Assembly (NCBI GenBank): GCA_963748985.1
Contig: CAVVKQ010000002.1
Location: 62,001-126,000 of the forward strand
DNA: 64,000 bases
From: RPQJ01 sp963748985
GTDB taxonomy: Bacteria > Pseudomonadota > Gammaproteobacteria > Steroidobacterales > Steroidobacteraceae
Reading direction: 5' to 3'
Shown here: piece by piece, positions 1 through 7,741 of the stretch
How the letters are laid out: each line of letters opens with the position of its first letter
Position numbering within the stretch: position 1 is the stretch's first letter
Notes under the pieces: generated by a model
Seen by the model: the letters and a program-made list of their open reading frames with translations, nothing else
Databases searched by the model: none
Told to the model about the DNA's origin: nothing
Position numbers and translations under genes: made by a program

Positions 1-135
1 CAGATCCTGCCGTTCCTGCGGCGCGTCAAGGAAGAGACCCACCTGCCGATGCTGTACGTGTCGCACGCGCGCGCCGAGGTCGAATACCTCGCCGATCACA
101 CGCTGTGGATGGAGGCTGGGCGGTTGCTGGCGTAA
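1..135 (+). CDS. ABC transporter ATP-binding protein, C-terminal fragment (ModC-like)
   Basis: Only the last 44 residues and the stop lie in the window; the gene begins upstream of base 1. The segment reads as the end of an ABC ATPase: the H-loop sits in LYVSHARAEVEYLAD, followed by a short beta-strand ending MEAGRLLA. The spacing and the phrase PMLYVSH resemble molybdate importer ATPases (ModC), in which this helix precedes a C-terminal MOP domain. Here the protein stops without any MOP domain, so it may be a shortened ModC or another importer ATPase. Substrate cannot be assigned from this fragment. Confidence 0.7.
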   Translation, partial: QILPFLRRVKEETHLPMLYVSHARAEVEYLADHTLWMEAGRLLA

Positions 136-160
136 GCGCTGACGCGCCGTTTTCGCACCT

Positions 161-195
161 GCGGATTCCGCCGGACTCGAGTCCGGCGGAACCGC
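161..195. terminator. Perfect palindrome between convergent genes, candidate bidirectional terminator
   Basis: Bases 166-191 form a perfect 26-bp palindrome (13-bp arms, centre CTCGAG). It is extended by GCGG at 161-164 pairing with CCGC at 192-195 across a single bulged A. It lies 25 bases after the ABC ATPase stop and 11 bases before the stop of the convergent GFA-family gene. There is no clear T-run, so a terminator role is inferred from position and stem strength. Confidence 0.5.
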
Positions 196-206
196 TGCAG
201 CCCGTA

Positions 207-632
207 TTACTCGGCGAGCATGTCGCCTGAGCCGCCGAACTCCTTCGGGAAGTCCTTGAACTTGGGCAGGCCGTCTTTCACGGCCATGACCTTCTCACCG
301 TAGTGCACGTGCAGCGTGGGCTTGTAGCCGAGCCCGGCCACTGAGCCCGCCGGCACGTCGACCATGCTCATGCCCGGATGATCGACGAGGACCGCGGCGC
401 CGCAGCTCTTGCAGAACTTGCGGTGGCTGTTCTCCGTCTTTTTGTAGAGGCCGAGGTTCTCAGCGCCCTTCGTGACCTTGACGCTCGTCGCCGGCCAGAG
501 CGCAGCCGCGTGGATCGGCGCGCTCAGCCAGCCGCGGCAGGAGCTGCAGTGACAGAAGGCCTGCACGGCCGGATCGCCCGTGATCTCGAGCTGTACTGCG
601 CCACACATGCAACCCGCTTTGTAAGTCGACAT
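207..632 (-). CDS. GFA-family (glutathione-dependent formaldehyde-activating-like) zinc protein
   Basis: The 141-residue product has the GFA/CENP-V fold signature: CMCGAVQLE near the N-terminus, FCHCSSCRG around residues 26-34, and FCKSCGAAV near residue 75. Together these supply the cysteines for two structural zincs. Family members include the glutathione-dependent formaldehyde-activating enzyme, but most homologues have no proven substrate. I chose the ATG at 632 because GGCAGGG lies just upstream and the protein then begins at the conserved MSTYKAGCMCG. A longer in-frame reading would add low-complexity residues unlike the family. It is transcribed leftwards, away from the DDAH-like gene. 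Confidence 0.8.
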   Translation of the reverse strand: MSTYKAGCMCGAVQLEITGDPAVQAFCHCSSCRGWLSAPIHAAALWPATSVKVTKGAENLGLYKKTENSHRKFCKSCGAAVLVDHPGMSMVDVPAGSVAGLGYKPTLHVHYGEKVMAVKDGLPKFKDFPKEFGGSGDMLAE

Positions 633-778
633 TGGTTTTCCCTGCCCAGTGAATGCGACCGGGGGTCGCGACGGGGCAAGAATAGTCCGCCTCGAAGGTT
701 TCGTGCACGTGGCGTTGCAACAAGAGCCCGCCATGCGGATGACCAGGACGGCCGCAGTGGAAACCGCGGAACGTGGGC

Positions 779-1546
779 TCAGCGAACCTCGACCAGCAGG
801 CTGCAGCAAGTCACGCCCGATTCGGCCTTGGCCAGCTCCACCTGCGGCACGGTCACGACGGTCAGTCCTGCTGCCTCGAGTCGTGCGCGCGTGCGGACAT
901 GTTGCAGTGGATGGATCACCATGCCACCCAACGCCAGGGCGTTTGCGGCATGCGGTTCGGCGGGATCGGTCGTCAGCGCCCGATAACCGGCGAATGCGTC
1001 CGCTTCGACCCAGGCCGGATTCAGCAGCACCAGGTCGTCGGCGACTCGTGTCACCGCTGACTTCAGATGCAGGCAGCCCGTGAAAGCCAGGGGAATCACT
1101 TCGTAGCCATATGGCGCGAGCTGATCAGCCAGTTGCTGGATCGCATCGCGAGACGTGCGCGACGACAGGCCGATGTAGATCCTGCGTCCGGCGACCAGTA
1201 CGTCACCGCCGTCGAGGGTTGCGGGCGCGCGAACGTGAACCAGGGGTCGATGTGCGGCGAGCACAGCCTCGACGGACACCGTCTCCGGCTGCCTGGACGG
1301 TGCGCCCGGCCGAGTGATGACAGCCACGTCGTCGAGCACGACGGCCGCGTCTTCGACAAATACGCCGTCGGGCAACTGCGGTGTCGACGGCAACCGCCGC
1401 ACTGTTGCGCCGAGGCGTTCGAGCACCGATTCGTACACCTCGTGCTCGACCCGTGCGCCGGCGACGTCCAGTGGCTCACGCTCGAGGTGCGTCAGCTCGC
1501 AATCGGCAAGCGCCGGGCTCACCTCGCGGGTGTAGGCAATCAGCAT
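779..1546 (-). CDS. Dimethylarginine dimethylaminohydrolase-family protein (amidinotransferase superfamily)
   Basis: The 255-residue product matches DDAH length and motif order: VFVEDAAVV near residue 63, LDGGDVL near 111, the catalytic histidine in CLHLKSAVT (His160), and a C-terminal SGVTCCS containing the nucleophilic cysteine (Cys247 by alignment to the GCVTC motif of bacterial DDAH). DDAH hydrolyses N-methylated arginines to citrulline and methylamines; related enzymes act on arginine or other guanidines. The next residue is also Cys, which is unusual but leaves the catalytic position intact. It is a single cytoplasmic gene with no signal peptide. Family assignment is strong; the exact substrate is inferred. 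Confidence 0.85.
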   Translation of the reverse strand: MLIAYTREVSPALADCELTHLEREPLDVAGARVEHEVYESVLERLGATVRRLPSTPQLPDGVFVEDAAVVLDDVAVITRPGAPSRQPETVSVEAVLAAHRPLVHVRAPATLDGGDVLVAGRRIYIGLSSRTSRDAIQQLADQLAPYGYEVIPLAFTGCLHLKSAVTRVADDLVLLNPAWVEADAFAGYRALTTDPAEPHAANALALGGMVIHPLQHVRTRARLEAAGLTVVTVPQVELAKAESGVTCCSLLVEVR

Positions 1547-1633
1547 CGTTCTGGTCCGGCCCGGTAATCCGATCGTAGCTCACACTACCAAGAAACGATG
1601 AGCCGCAGGCCGTTGGGTGCAGCCGGCAGGCGC

Positions 1634-2218
1634 TCAACTGCCGTGGCCACGCCAGAGTTCGAACCGCTCCGTGACCCCGTCACGCGTGCGCACAATGTGC
1701 GCACCGGGTGTGTCCCGCAGGAATTGCAGCTGGTCCCGGGTGATCGGTGCCGTCAGCGGCAGTGCATCGCGTGACGGGACGGGAATCGGCGGTTCATTGA
1801 TCCCGATCGAACGGAACCCCTCGGGCATCGCCTGCAGCGGCAGCGTGCGGTCGTCGGCGACGACCTCGTAGCGGCTGTCGCTTTCCTTGACGGCACGCTT
1901 GTCCAGCGTCGACCAGGCGTAACCCACGAGGTGCGTGGCATGCCGGCCGGCCGTGTTGACGTCCACGGCCGTCAGCGTGACGTAGTCGCGCGCGTTCACG
2001 CCCAGTTCGGGGCGGTCGTAGGCGAAGACCATGGACTCGCCGGCGACCGTGATCGTCGCCGCGGTGCGTTCGTCGAGATATTCACGGGGGCCGGCGGGCT
2101 GCTCACTCGCGCATCCGGCGAGGTGGACCGCCGCGAGCAAGGTTCCCGTTGTCAGCGCGATCGAGACGGACCGGACGATCCTCGTCCCGCGGGTGCGGGA
2201 CCGACCGCTAGAAATCAT
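1634..2218 (-). CDS. Predicted lipoprotein, last gene of the multihaem cytochrome operon
   Basis: A 194-residue protein with an arginine-rich N-terminus, a hydrophobic stretch and the lipobox LAGC near residue 36, so a lipid-anchored envelope protein is predicted. The mature part contains DYVTLTAVDVNTAGRHATHLVGY and a tail rich in charged residues; I recognise no domain and see no haem motif. The ATG at 2218 overlaps the end of the beta-barrel gene (stop 2208-2210) by 11 bases, implying translational coupling. Its place at the end of the operon suggests an accessory subunit of the outer-membrane assembly, for example an assembly or plug protein, but that is inference. Confidence 0.75.
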   Translation of the reverse strand: MISSGRSRTRGTRIVRSVSIALTTGTLLAAVHLAGCASEQPAGPREYLDERTAATITVAGESMVFAYDRPELGVNARDYVTLTAVDVNTAGRHATHLVGYAWSTLDKRAVKESDSRYEVVADDRTLPLQAMPEGFRSIGINEPPIPVPSRDALPLTAPITRDQLQFLRDTPGAHIVRTRDGVTERFELWRGHGS

Positions 2219-4586
2219 ACCGGTAGCCAAGGCTGAAATAATAACGGGTGGCGTCCTCGGAAATCGTGCCCATGTCGCGCGAGCCGATCTCGGCCCCGCC
2301 TTCCACTTCGAATGTCAGGTGCTTGCCCCGCATCTCGGCCCGCAGCGCCGGTGAGTATGTCAACGAGGTCGAACGGTCGACATCCAGTTTGCGCTGATCC
2401 AGTCGCAGCCGGGGTCCTACCCGCCAGCGCTCGCCGATCGGCAGCTGCGTGCCGACGCCCAGCGAAAGCATCTGCGCATTCTCGCCGGTCTGGTACTGCA
2501 GGCCCAGCGAAGTGACGTCGCCGCGGCCGAAAAGCCCGTAGCCCAAGGCCTGCGTCGAAATCGCGGTATCCGTACCCGACGAGGGTGTCGCGGGCACTCC
2601 GCCCGATTCGCGCGTCGAGCCGAGCGTCATCGTCGATGCATCGAGCGACCACTGCCAGCGTTCGCCGAAGGGCCGCGAGACGCCCGCCGAGTACATCTGC
2701 GATTCGGCCGTGCGGTCGAGGGCCAATTGCTCGATCTGCTGGGGTGAGTACAGGCCGAACAACTCATCAAACCGGCGTACAGGCTGGCCGATCATGGCAT
2801 TGCGCGTCGCCAGGCCCGGGCTCTTGCGGTGATCGACGTTCAGGTTGAGCGTCCAGCGCGCAGGCAGCGCGAAGGTGCCCAGCAACATCATCGTATTGAG
2901 CGTGCTGTAGTGGATGTCGAAGTCAGCGATCCCGACCACGGTGATGCCCGGCCGGAAATACCGCACCTCGGTGCCTACCGCCTGCCGGTCCGTGACGCCG
3001 GAATACTGCTGGTCGACGGCATAGAACGAAAGGTCCCAGGCATTCGCGAGCGTGCCGACGTCGGCCGAGACACCGACGAACTTGCGCTCGCTGTCGGGTC
3101 CCTCGAGTGTCGAGTCCACGGGAAACCCGAAGAAGCCATTGACGCGCAGCTTGGGCCACAGCTGGTATCCCGCCTGCATCCCATCGAATGTCCCCATCAG
3201 GGCGCCCGAGCCTCCCGCCTGCCGGCCGAGTCGGGCGTACCAACCGGCGACGCGGTCGGTCATCTCCGCGAAAAACAACGACACCCGCGACTGGCTTCCC
3301 GGTCCGTCGGCGAGCATGTCGTAGCCGTAGCCCGCGCTCGCGCGGGTCGTGAAGTCGAAGCGCTCGCCGTGGCGGCGCGCAACGAGACTTACGTCGCTGA
3401 GCAAGGCGTCCTGCGTCGTCTGATCGCTGACGGCGAGACCGTTCTCGATGCGGCTCTGGTCCCGCCGATAGATCTGCGAGAAACCGCCATAGACCCGCCA
3501 CGGGGACTCGTCCCCGTCGCCGCCTTGCGACCCGTCGCGGCCAGGCCGAGCGGCCCACGCCAGCGCCTGCAGTCGCTTGCGCACGCGCGTGGCGCCGTCG
3601 CCCGCCGGATACCGCTGCAGATAGTCCTCGTACTCGGCCTTGGCGTGAGCGACCTGGCCGCTGCGTTCGCGCGCGAGCGCGAGCATTTCCTGGGCATCGG
3701 CCCGCTGCGGAAACTCGGGTTGCTGGGTGAGCTGCGTCAGCAGCGGGATCGCCGTGGCATAGTCCTTGTGGCGGAAGGCGTCCTTGGCCTGCGCCAGGGT
3801 CCGTTTGATTTCATCCGGCGTCATCGAGGCGTTGAGCTGCGGCGCCGTCGGCCGCACGGTCGCCACGCCGGACGGCGTGCCGACTTCGTTCAGCGTGTCG
3901 TCATCCGAGATTGCCACCCACGCCTTCGGGAACTCGCCGCGCGAGTTGGCGAGCGCCTGCTTGGCGGCCGCCTCGTTGACGAAAGGCCCGGCGCGCAGGC
4001 GATACCAACGTTGTTCGTCGACCACGGTCTCGGAGACATAAGTTCGTGCGCCAACGGTCTTTGCAGCCGCGGCCAGTGTTTCGGGCGGGAAGGGGGTGGT
4101 CGACGAGGCCAGGTTCACCGCGTAGGTCGAAACGCCCTGGGGCAGTTCTTTCACCGTCACCTGCGGCGATTCTGCGCGCAGCAACCTGACCCGCAACTGG
4201 CGCCCGTCCATCGATGGCGTCAGTACGAACGTCTCCGTGCGCGACCAGCCGATCAGGACCTGGACATCCGAGCCGAACGGCCGCACCAGGTCGATCGAGC
4301 GCACGTAACCTGCGGCGCCGGCCAGCATCGGACGCGGTTCCGATGCGGTTGCCCGGCCACAGTCCGGACCCGCCGAGAAGCGGACCTGCACGGCTTCGCC
4401 ATCGGTCGCAGGGGTGTGCGACAGGTAACGCAGCGAGCAACTGAACAGCAGCGTCACGGACACATAGCCGCGTTGCTCGCTCGCGACGACGTCCTCGATG
4501 ATGCGACCTTGCGCCCAGGCCGGTGTTGCCGCCAGGTTGCACAGGAGGGCGCTCGCGGCCAGCAGGTTTCGAAGTCTGGAATTCAT
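2208..4586 (-). CDS. Outer-membrane beta-barrel protein with SPOR-like and TPR regions, partner of multihaem cytochromes
   Basis: A 792-residue exported protein whose signal peptide ends TPAWAQ near residue 25. Regions in order: a beta-rich AMIN-like part (about 30-150), a SPOR-like segment (about 155-225, with RWYRLRAGPFVNEAAAK), a TPR-like helical part (about 280-350, with A.EYEDYLQRYPAG), then about 400 residues of alternating beta-strands ending in the C-terminal YRYDF. A terminal phenylalanine is typical of BAM-inserted barrels. The ATG shares one base with the stop of the giant cytochrome gene (TGATG), so the two are translationally coupled. No haem motif is present. By analogy with porin-cytochrome complexes it could sheathe or export the cytochromes; it does not look like MtrB or PioB by eye, and the role is inferred. 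Confidence 0.8.
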   Translation of the reverse strand: MNSRLRNLLAASALLCNLAATPAWAQGRIIEDVVASEQRGYVSVTLLFSCSLRYLSHTPATDGEAVQVRFSAGPDCGRATASEPRPMLAGAAGYVRSIDLVRPFGSDVQVLIGWSRTETFVLTPSMDGRQLRVRLLRAESPQVTVKELPQGVSTYAVNLASSTTPFPPETLAAAAKTVGARTYVSETVVDEQRWYRLRAGPFVNEAAAKQALANSRGEFPKAWVAISDDDTLNEVGTPSGVATVRPTAPQLNASMTPDEIKRTLAQAKDAFRHKDYATAIPLLTQLTQQPEFPQRADAQEMLALARERSGQVAHAKAEYEDYLQRYPAGDGATRVRKRLQALAWAARPGRDGSQGGDGDESPWRVYGGFSQIYRRDQSRIENGLAVSDQTTQDALLSDVSLVARRHGERFDFTTRASAGYGYDMLADGPGSQSRVSLFFAEMTDRVAGWYARLGRQAGGSGALMGTFDGMQAGYQLWPKLRVNGFFGFPVDSTLEGPDSERKFVGVSADVGTLANAWDLSFYAVDQQYSGVTDRQAVGTEVRYFRPGITVVGIADFDIHYSTLNTMMLLGTFALPARWTLNLNVDHRKSPGLATRNAMIGQPVRRFDELFGLYSPQQIEQLALDRTAESQMYSAGVSRPFGERWQWSLDASTMTLGSTRESGGVPATPSSGTDTAISTQALGYGLFGRGDVTSLGLQYQTGENAQMLSLGVGTQLPIGERWRVGPRLRLDQRKLDVDRSTSLTYSPALRAEMRGKHLTFEVEGGAEIGSRDMGTISEDATRYYFSLGYRYDF

Positions 4587-7500
4587 CAGTCGAATTTCGA
4601 GTCCGTGATGCGATGCTCCGGACCGGCCCGGTTCCTGGAGATGGTCGACAGCGTGGAATCCGTGTACGTGTGGCACGCACCCGAGCAGTTGCGAAGTTCG
4701 CTGACGGTGTAGTTCGTGTTGCCAAACTTCTTGTGCTCACCGGGTTCGAAGTCGGACGCATGGCAGCCCGCGCAGTCCGGCTTGTAGGCCGGCGTGCGCC
4801 AGGTGGCCGCATCCGTGCCGGTCGAGTGGCAGCTCCTGCAGGTGAGCGCTACCCGGTGATCGCCCGGGTACCCGCCACCCGCACGATGCTTGAACGTGTT
4901 CGGCGTCCAGGCCTTCGTGCTGTGACACTGGTTGCAGTCGAAGTTGTTGACCGGGAAGGTCATGTGGCCGGTCGACGGACCCGTTGCGTTGGTGCCGTTG
5001 TGGCAGCCCTTGCAGTCGGTGATGTTGGTATGGTTCACCTTCGCCGGCGTCCAGGCCAGCGTCGAGTGGCAGCTGCTGCATTCGGAGGTCGTCGCTATGT
5101 GCGAGGTCGGCTTGCCGGCAGCCTTCACGCCGTTGTGACAACTGGAACACGAGCCGGTCACGTGCGCGTGATCGACCCGGTTCGTCGGCTTCCACGCCGT
5201 CGACTTGTGGCAGCTGTCGCACGCATTGTCGCTCGCGATGTGGCCCGTGTTCTTGCCCAGGGCCAGCGTGCCGTTGTGGCACGAGAAGCAGCTGCCGATC
5301 ACCTGGGTGTGATCCACCTTCGCCGCCGGCTTCCAGCCGGTGGGTGTGTGGCAAGACTCGCAGGTATTGCTTGTCGGCAGGTGATTGTTGTCCTTGCCGG
5401 TCGCCTTGACGCCGTTGTGGCAACTGAAGCAGTTGCCGGTGACGCCGTCATGGCTGAACCCGGTGGCCGGCTTCCAGGCGACCGTGCTGTGACACATGCT
5501 GCACTCAGACGTCGTCGCGACGTGCGTTGCAGGCTTGCCGGTGGCCTTGACGTTGTTGTGGCAGCTCGAGCACGAACCCTGCACGTGCGCGTGATCGACC
5601 CGGGTCGCGGGCTTCCAGGTTGTCACGGAGTGACAGGCTTCGCAGGTCGTTGACGTGAACACGTGCGCGGCGTTCTTGCCCGGCGCCTTGATTCCGTCGT
5701 GGCAGCTTGCGCAATTGTTCGTGATGCCGGTATGCGAGAACGTTGCCGGCGTCCATGACACCGTCGCGTGGCAGACACTGCACGCGCCGCTGGTCGGAAT
5801 GTGGTTGACGCCCTTGCCGGTCGCCTTGGTGCCGTCGTGGCAACTGGCGCAGGTCCCTGTCACCTGGGTGTGGTCGACCCGGGTTGCCGGCTTCCAGTTC
5901 GCCACGGCATGGCAGGTTTCGCACGTGTTGCTGCTGGTGATGTGCGCGGTCGGCTTGCCCTGTGCCTTGACGCCGTCGTGGCAGCTTGCGCAATTGTTCG
6001 TGATGCCGGTGTGATCGACGCGCGCCGGTTTCCAGGCGAGCGGTGAATGGCAGTTGTCGCAGGCGTTGTCGCTCGGGATGTGAGTGGGCGTCTTGCCGCT
6101 GGCCTTGGTGCCATCGTGGCAGGAGAAGCAGGTGCCGGTGACCTGTGCGTGATCCACTCGGGTCACGGGCTTCCACGTGTCCGTCGCGTGGCAGGTTGCG
6201 CAGGCGGTGCTGGATGCAATATGACCCGCGTTCTTGCCGGTGGCCGTCGTGCCGTTGTGGCACGAGGCGCAGCTGCCGCTCACCTGTGTGTGGTCGACCC
6301 GCGTGACCGGACGCCAGGAGAACGTTGCGTGGCACGTGTCGCAGGAAGTGCTCGAGAGGATGTGGGTGGTGCTCTTGCCCGTGGCCCGTGTGCCGTCGTG
6401 GCAGGAGGCGCAGGCTTCGGTCAGCCCGGTGTGCGAGAAGTTGGCGGGTTGCCAATGGGTCGTCGTGTGGCAACTCTCGCAGGCGTTGTCGGACACGATG
6501 TGCGTGGCGCCCTTGCCGGTTGCAACGGTGCCGTCGTGACAGGAGACGCAGTTGCCGAGCACCTGGGCATGATCGACACGCGACGCGGGTTGCCAGGCCG
6601 CGATGACGTGACACGACTCGCACGTCGTCGAAGTCCTGATGTGGGTCGGGCTCTTGCCAGCGGCGCGGGTGCCGTCGTGACAGGAGGCGCAGTTGGTGGC
6701 GATCCCCGTGTGATCGAACCTGGCTGGAGTCCATGCGTTGGTCGCATGGCAGCTGTCGCATTCCGCCGAAGTCGGAATGTGATTGGTGGATTGCCCCTTG
6801 GCCGCAACTCCGTTGTGGCAGGTCGAGCAGCTGCCCAGCACGTTGGCGTGGTCAACCCGTGTCGTTGGCTGCCATGCCGTCGTCGAATGACACGCCGAGC
6901 ACGTGGTCGTGGCCTTGATGTGACGCGTGCCGGTGCCGGTCGCACGCGCTCCATCGTGGCAGCTGTAGCAGCCGTCGACGATGCCGTCGTGGCTGAAACT
7001 GGCCGGCGTCCACGCCGCTGTAACGTGGCAGGTGTCGCAGGCAGCCGTCGTCGCTACATGCAGCGCATGCTTGCCCGTCGCAGCCTGGCCGTCATGACAC
7101 GACGCGCAGGTGCCGCTGACCTGCGTGTGGTCCATGCGGGTGATCGGCGCCCAGTCCACCGTCGAATGGCAGGATTCGCAGGTGTTGGTCGTCTGGAAGT
7201 GCGTCACGGACTTGCCCGTGGCCTGCACTCCGTCGTGGCAGGAGGTGCAATTGCCGGAGATGCCGGAGTGATTGTACTTCGCGGGACTCCAGGCGGTGCT
7301 GCTGTGGCAGCTCGAACAGTCCCGGTTGGTCGCGACGTGACCGGCTGACTTGCCTGTTGCCTGCATTCCGTTATGGCAAGTCGCGCAATCGCCGCGTGCT
7401 TCCATGTGATCGAAGCGACTGGCGGGTATCCAGGCCGCGGTGGTGTGGCATGCGCCGCACACGTCCGTGGAGGCCACGTGAGTTGACGACTTGGGGGTTG

Positions 7501-7717
7501 CGCCGATCCGGGATCCCTGCGCATGACACGCGGCGCAGATCCTCGGCGTGCCGGCGAAGACGGCGTCCGCGTGGCAGCTTTCGCAGGCCTGCAGGCGGTG
7601 CGCGCCAGTGAGTTCGAAGCCCGTCGTCAGGTGGTCGAAATTGCGCCCGGTCACCTGGGCTGACGCAGTGCCCCCGGCGAGGAGCAGCAAAAAGGCAGCA
7701 GTGCACGGCGGATCCAT
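4586..7717 (-). CDS. Giant multihaem c-type cytochrome (about 41 CxxCH motifs)
   Basis: A 1043-residue protein in which I count 41 CxxCH motifs plus one CxxxCH (CSGACH) near the C-terminus, i.e. roughly one haem per 25 residues. The bulk is a two-haem module of 46-47 residues repeated about 19 times: a CxxCH followed by W.PA...DH, then CxxCHDG..A.GK..HI. Conserved histidines midway (DHT, NHI) are likely distal ligands. The reading frame begins at the ATG at 7717, which gives a hydrophobic leader ending TASAQ but without basic residues. A better start, the ATG at 7728 with GGAGAGG upstream, is out of frame unless one T is gained at a T5 run (7689-7693). It lies between a 21-haem cytochrome and a beta-barrel gene. 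An extracellular or trans-periplasmic electron conduit is inferred. Confidence 0.9.
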   Translation of the reverse strand: MDPPCTAAFLLLLAGGTASAQVTGRNFDHLTTGFELTGAHRLQACESCHADAVFAGTPRICAACHAQGSRIGATPKSSTHVASTDVCGACHTTAAWIPASRFDHMEARGDCATCHNGMQATGKSAGHVATNRDCSSCHSSTAWSPAKYNHSGISGNCTSCHDGVQATGKSVTHFQTTNTCESCHSTVDWAPITRMDHTQVSGTCASCHDGQAATGKHALHVATTAACDTCHVTAAWTPASFSHDGIVDGCYSCHDGARATGTGTRHIKATTTCSACHSTTAWQPTTRVDHANVLGSCSTCHNGVAAKGQSTNHIPTSAECDSCHATNAWTPARFDHTGIATNCASCHDGTRAAGKSPTHIRTSTTCESCHVIAAWQPASRVDHAQVLGNCVSCHDGTVATGKGATHIVSDNACESCHTTTHWQPANFSHTGLTEACASCHDGTRATGKSTTHILSSTSCDTCHATFSWRPVTRVDHTQVSGSCASCHNGTTATGKNAGHIASSTACATCHATDTWKPVTRVDHAQVTGTCFSCHDGTKASGKTPTHIPSDNACDNCHSPLAWKPARVDHTGITNNCASCHDGVKAQGKPTAHITSSNTCETCHAVANWKPATRVDHTQVTGTCASCHDGTKATGKGVNHIPTSGACSVCHATVSWTPATFSHTGITNNCASCHDGIKAPGKNAAHVFTSTTCEACHSVTTWKPATRVDHAHVQGSCSSCHNNVKATGKPATHVATTSECSMCHSTVAWKPATGFSHDGVTGNCFSCHNGVKATGKDNNHLPTSNTCESCHTPTGWKPAAKVDHTQVIGSCFSCHNGTLALGKNTGHIASDNACDSCHKSTAWKPTNRVDHAHVTGSCSSCHNGVKAAGKPTSHIATTSECSSCHSTLAWTPAKVNHTNITDCKGCHNGTNATGPSTGHMTFPVNNFDCNQCHSTKAWTPNTFKHRAGGGYPGDHRVALTCRSCHSTGTDAATWRTPAYKPDCAGCHASDFEPGEHKKFGNTNYTVSELRNCSGACHTYTDSTLSTISRNRAGPEHRITDSKFD
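4990..7400 (-). repeat. Tandem coding repeat of about 138-141 bp (two-haem modules)
   Basis: Inside the giant cytochrome gene the DNA recurs at about 138-141 bases, each unit encoding two CxxCH motifs 23-24 residues apart. Units retain recognisable DNA identity (for example repeated GCCGTCGTGGCA and GTGATCGACCCGGGT blocks) but differ at many third positions. This points to older duplications followed by divergence, not a recent expansion. Boundaries given are approximate. The array could recombine or be miscounted in an assembly. Confidence 0.8.
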
Positions 7718-7741
7718 TGCAAGGTCATAGTTGCCTCTCCC

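Noticed and set aside
2829..4712. Long open frame of about 627 codons antisense to the beta-barrel gene
   Set aside because: High GC content leaves few stops on the opposite strand; the sense gene has a signal peptide, coupling and a terminal Phe, while the antisense reading is Arg-rich without motifs.
4990..7400. Regular repeats that might suggest a CRISPR array
   Set aside because: The period is 138-141 bases, every unit is coding, and there are no unique spacers or identical short repeats.
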